Part shown: in pieces, positions 62,955 through 64,000 of the stretch
Layout: every line of letters starts with the position of its first letter
How positions within the stretch are numbered: position 1 is the first letter of the stretch
DNA from: Christensenellaceae bacterium
Lineage (GTDB): Bacteria > Bacillota > Clostridia > Christensenellales > CAG-138
Reading direction: 5' to 3'
DNA: 64,000 nucleotides
NCBI GenBank assembly: GCA_031261085.1
Contig: JAISKB010000026.1
Coordinates: 1 to 64,000, forward strand
Made by a program: the position numbers and the translations under genes
Notes under the pieces: model-generated
Seen by the model: only the letters and a program-made list of their open reading frames with translations
Databases searched by the model: none
What the model was told of the DNA's origin: nothing

Positions 62955-63518
62955 CTACATCGGTTTGAGGTTTTTGTTCAGCCGCGCAACCATCCACGAG
63001 ATGCGGTTTACACGGCCGGCCTCCGTTTTGGCATCGAAGTATGCCCGCGTATAGGTCTTTTTTACAGATGGCGGCATTGCCTGAAAATTTGTATAGGCGG
63101 GTTCATACCCTTTTAACAAATCAGACAGAACCGCGATTTGCTCATCTGCGATGGAGGGCGGTTTTGGCTGGCTCCATTGGCCGTTTTTCTTGGCTTCTTC
63201 CGTTTTTTTTTGGCCAAGCTCGGTCATCAGCCCCTGTTTTTCAAGCTTGTCAGCAATGCCTTTGTTTTTATCTGACCACTTGCTGTTTTCCCTGCGCATG
63301 GAGAAATATTTGATGTATGTTTTTTCGTCAAGGCTCTGCATTTGTCCGTCGATCCAGCCGCAGCAAAGGGCTTCCTCAAGGGCTTCCGCCGCCTTAAGCG
63401 TTTTTGGGCCGCCCGGCTTCCCAAACAGCAGCCATACGCCGCCGCTTGATGTGCCATTCGCTTTTAACCAATTCCTAAATTCGCTCCGCGAAGCAAACTG
63501 TAAATACGCAGGCAACAT
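62955..63518 (-). CDS. YdeI/OmpD-associated family protein
   Basis: 187 residues from the ATG at 63518 (GGTGG upstream); the frame opens at a TTG at 63530. LQFASRSEFRNWLKAN, SSGGVWLLFGKPG, EALCCGWIDGQMQSLDEKT then YIKYFSMRRENSKWS, and the C-terminal ARLNKNLKPM match the bacteriocin-protection YdeI-like family (DUF1905-linked). Cytosolic, function poorly known. Lone gene. Confidence 0.82.
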   Translation of the reverse strand: MLPAYLQFASRSEFRNWLKANGTSSGGVWLLFGKPGGPKTLKAAEALEEALCCGWIDGQMQSLDEKTYIKYFSMRRENSKWSDKNKGIADKLEKQGLMTELGQKKTEEAKKNGQWSQPKPPSIADEQIAVLSDLLKGYEPAYTNFQAMPPSVKKTYTRAYFDAKTEAGRVNRISWMVARLNKNLKPM

Positions 63519-63618
63519 GCCAACCACCAATCTGCTTTGATTTGTATCTGGGCATCACGCCGCAAAGCCCAACCTATCACCAGGCCCAGCGAATTGGGCA
63601 AAGCACCTTGACCACAGG

Positions 63619-64000
63619 CTACACATTAAACCGAAACAGCACGATATCGCCATCCTGCATCACATATTCCTTGCCCTCGCTGCGCACCAGCCCCTTCTCC
63701 TTGCAGGCCTGCATGCTGCCCAGGCTCACCAGCGTATCGTAGGGCACCACCTCGGCGCGAATAAACCCGCGCTCAAAGTCGGTGTGTATTTTGCCCGCGG
63801 CTTGCGGCGCCCGCGTGCCGCGCTCAATCGTCCAGGCCCGCACCTCTTTTGGCCCGGCGGTAAGGTAGCTGATGAGCCCCAGCAGCGAGTAGCATTCCCG
63901 CACCAAGCTATCCAGGCCGCTTTCGCCAATGCCCATATCGGCCAAAAATTCCTTTTTCTCCTCGTTTGAAAGCTCGGCTATCTCCTCCTCTGCCTTGGCG
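63619..64000 (-). CDS. ychF: YchF-family GTPase/ATPase, C-terminal end (partial)
   Basis: The last 126 codons; the gene starts beyond the window. The end holds GLDSLVRECYSLLGLISYLT, KEVRAWTIERGTRAPQAAGK, IHTDFERGFIRAEVVPYDTL and VMQDGDIVLFRFNV, the TGS domain and tail of YchF. YchF is an Obg-like ATPase that binds ribosomes and is linked to stress responses. Confidence 0.95.
   Translation of the reverse strand, partial: AKAEEEIAELSNEEKKEFLADMGIGESGLDSLVRECYSLLGLISYLTAGPKEVRAWTIERGTRAPQAAGKIHTDFERGFIRAEVVPYDTLVSLGSMQACKEKGLVRSEGKEYVMQDGDIVLFRFNV

Overview
The window is a 64 kb piece of chromosome from an anaerobic, moderately GC-rich Gram-positive bacterium, most likely of class Clostridia. 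The signs are an [FeFe]-hydrogenase, a 2[4Fe-4S] ferredoxin, the Firmicutes gene order decarboxylase-(HAD)-darA-holB-ricT, a SAM-I riboswitch before metK, a BusR/OpuA osmolyte system, FeoAB, IPKTG-type surface proteins and promoters of the TTGACA/TATAAT type. I cannot name a genus from sequence alone.

Layout. 1-119 is the end of tuf. 177-597 holds debris of an AlbA/HATPase-type regulator and of a type I restriction hsdS gene. 776-13667 is an accessory island, visibly poorer in GC than what follows. It encodes an HTH regulator, a toroid-fold lipoprotein, a 1281-residue protein that joins a GT2 glycosyltransferase to a Ser/Thr kinase and an external beta-propeller, a pseudokinase paralogue with its own propeller, two zinc-ribbon proteins, a DUF805 protein, three small lipoproteins and a membrane protein. 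This is the best candidate for an undescribed system: a polysaccharide synthase apparently regulated in cis by a kinase with an outside sensor. 13969-20457 is housekeeping: hydrogenase, Orn/Lys/Arg decarboxylase, HAD phosphatase, c-di-AMP receptor DarA, HolB, RicT and ferredoxin. 20531-25994 holds a MATE pump and a selenium cluster (selD, DUF3343, TusA-like, yedE, and a divergent cysteine desulfurase-like gene). 26077-29934 is the Feo iron uptake operon with a divergent DtxR-type regulator and a clear operator. 30984-32408 is the SAM riboswitch and metK. 32517-38760 carries an orphan MalK-type ATPase, ilvE, a LysR regulator, a TrxB-like reductase, lysA and a small membrane protein.

From 39030: tRNA-Glu(CTC), a C-type-lectin-like surface protein with an attenuator-like leader, a Fic toxin with an HTH-fused antitoxin, BusR with the OpuA transporter (binding protein fused in front of the permease), an IPKTG-anchored surface protein, a MacB-like exporter with a CARDB-like partner, a class I aminotransferase, the aspartate-family genes (asd, lysC, hom divergent from thrC, thrB and an ACT regulator), a K+-independent type H+-pyrophosphatase, a YdeI-like protein and the end of ychF.

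Themes. c-di-AMP appears twice (DarA, BusR). Iron, selenium and methionine supply each have a recognisable cis-regulatory element or a tight operon. Several intergenic gaps carry members of one dispersed GC-rich hairpin repeat family; one copy sits inside the feo operon.
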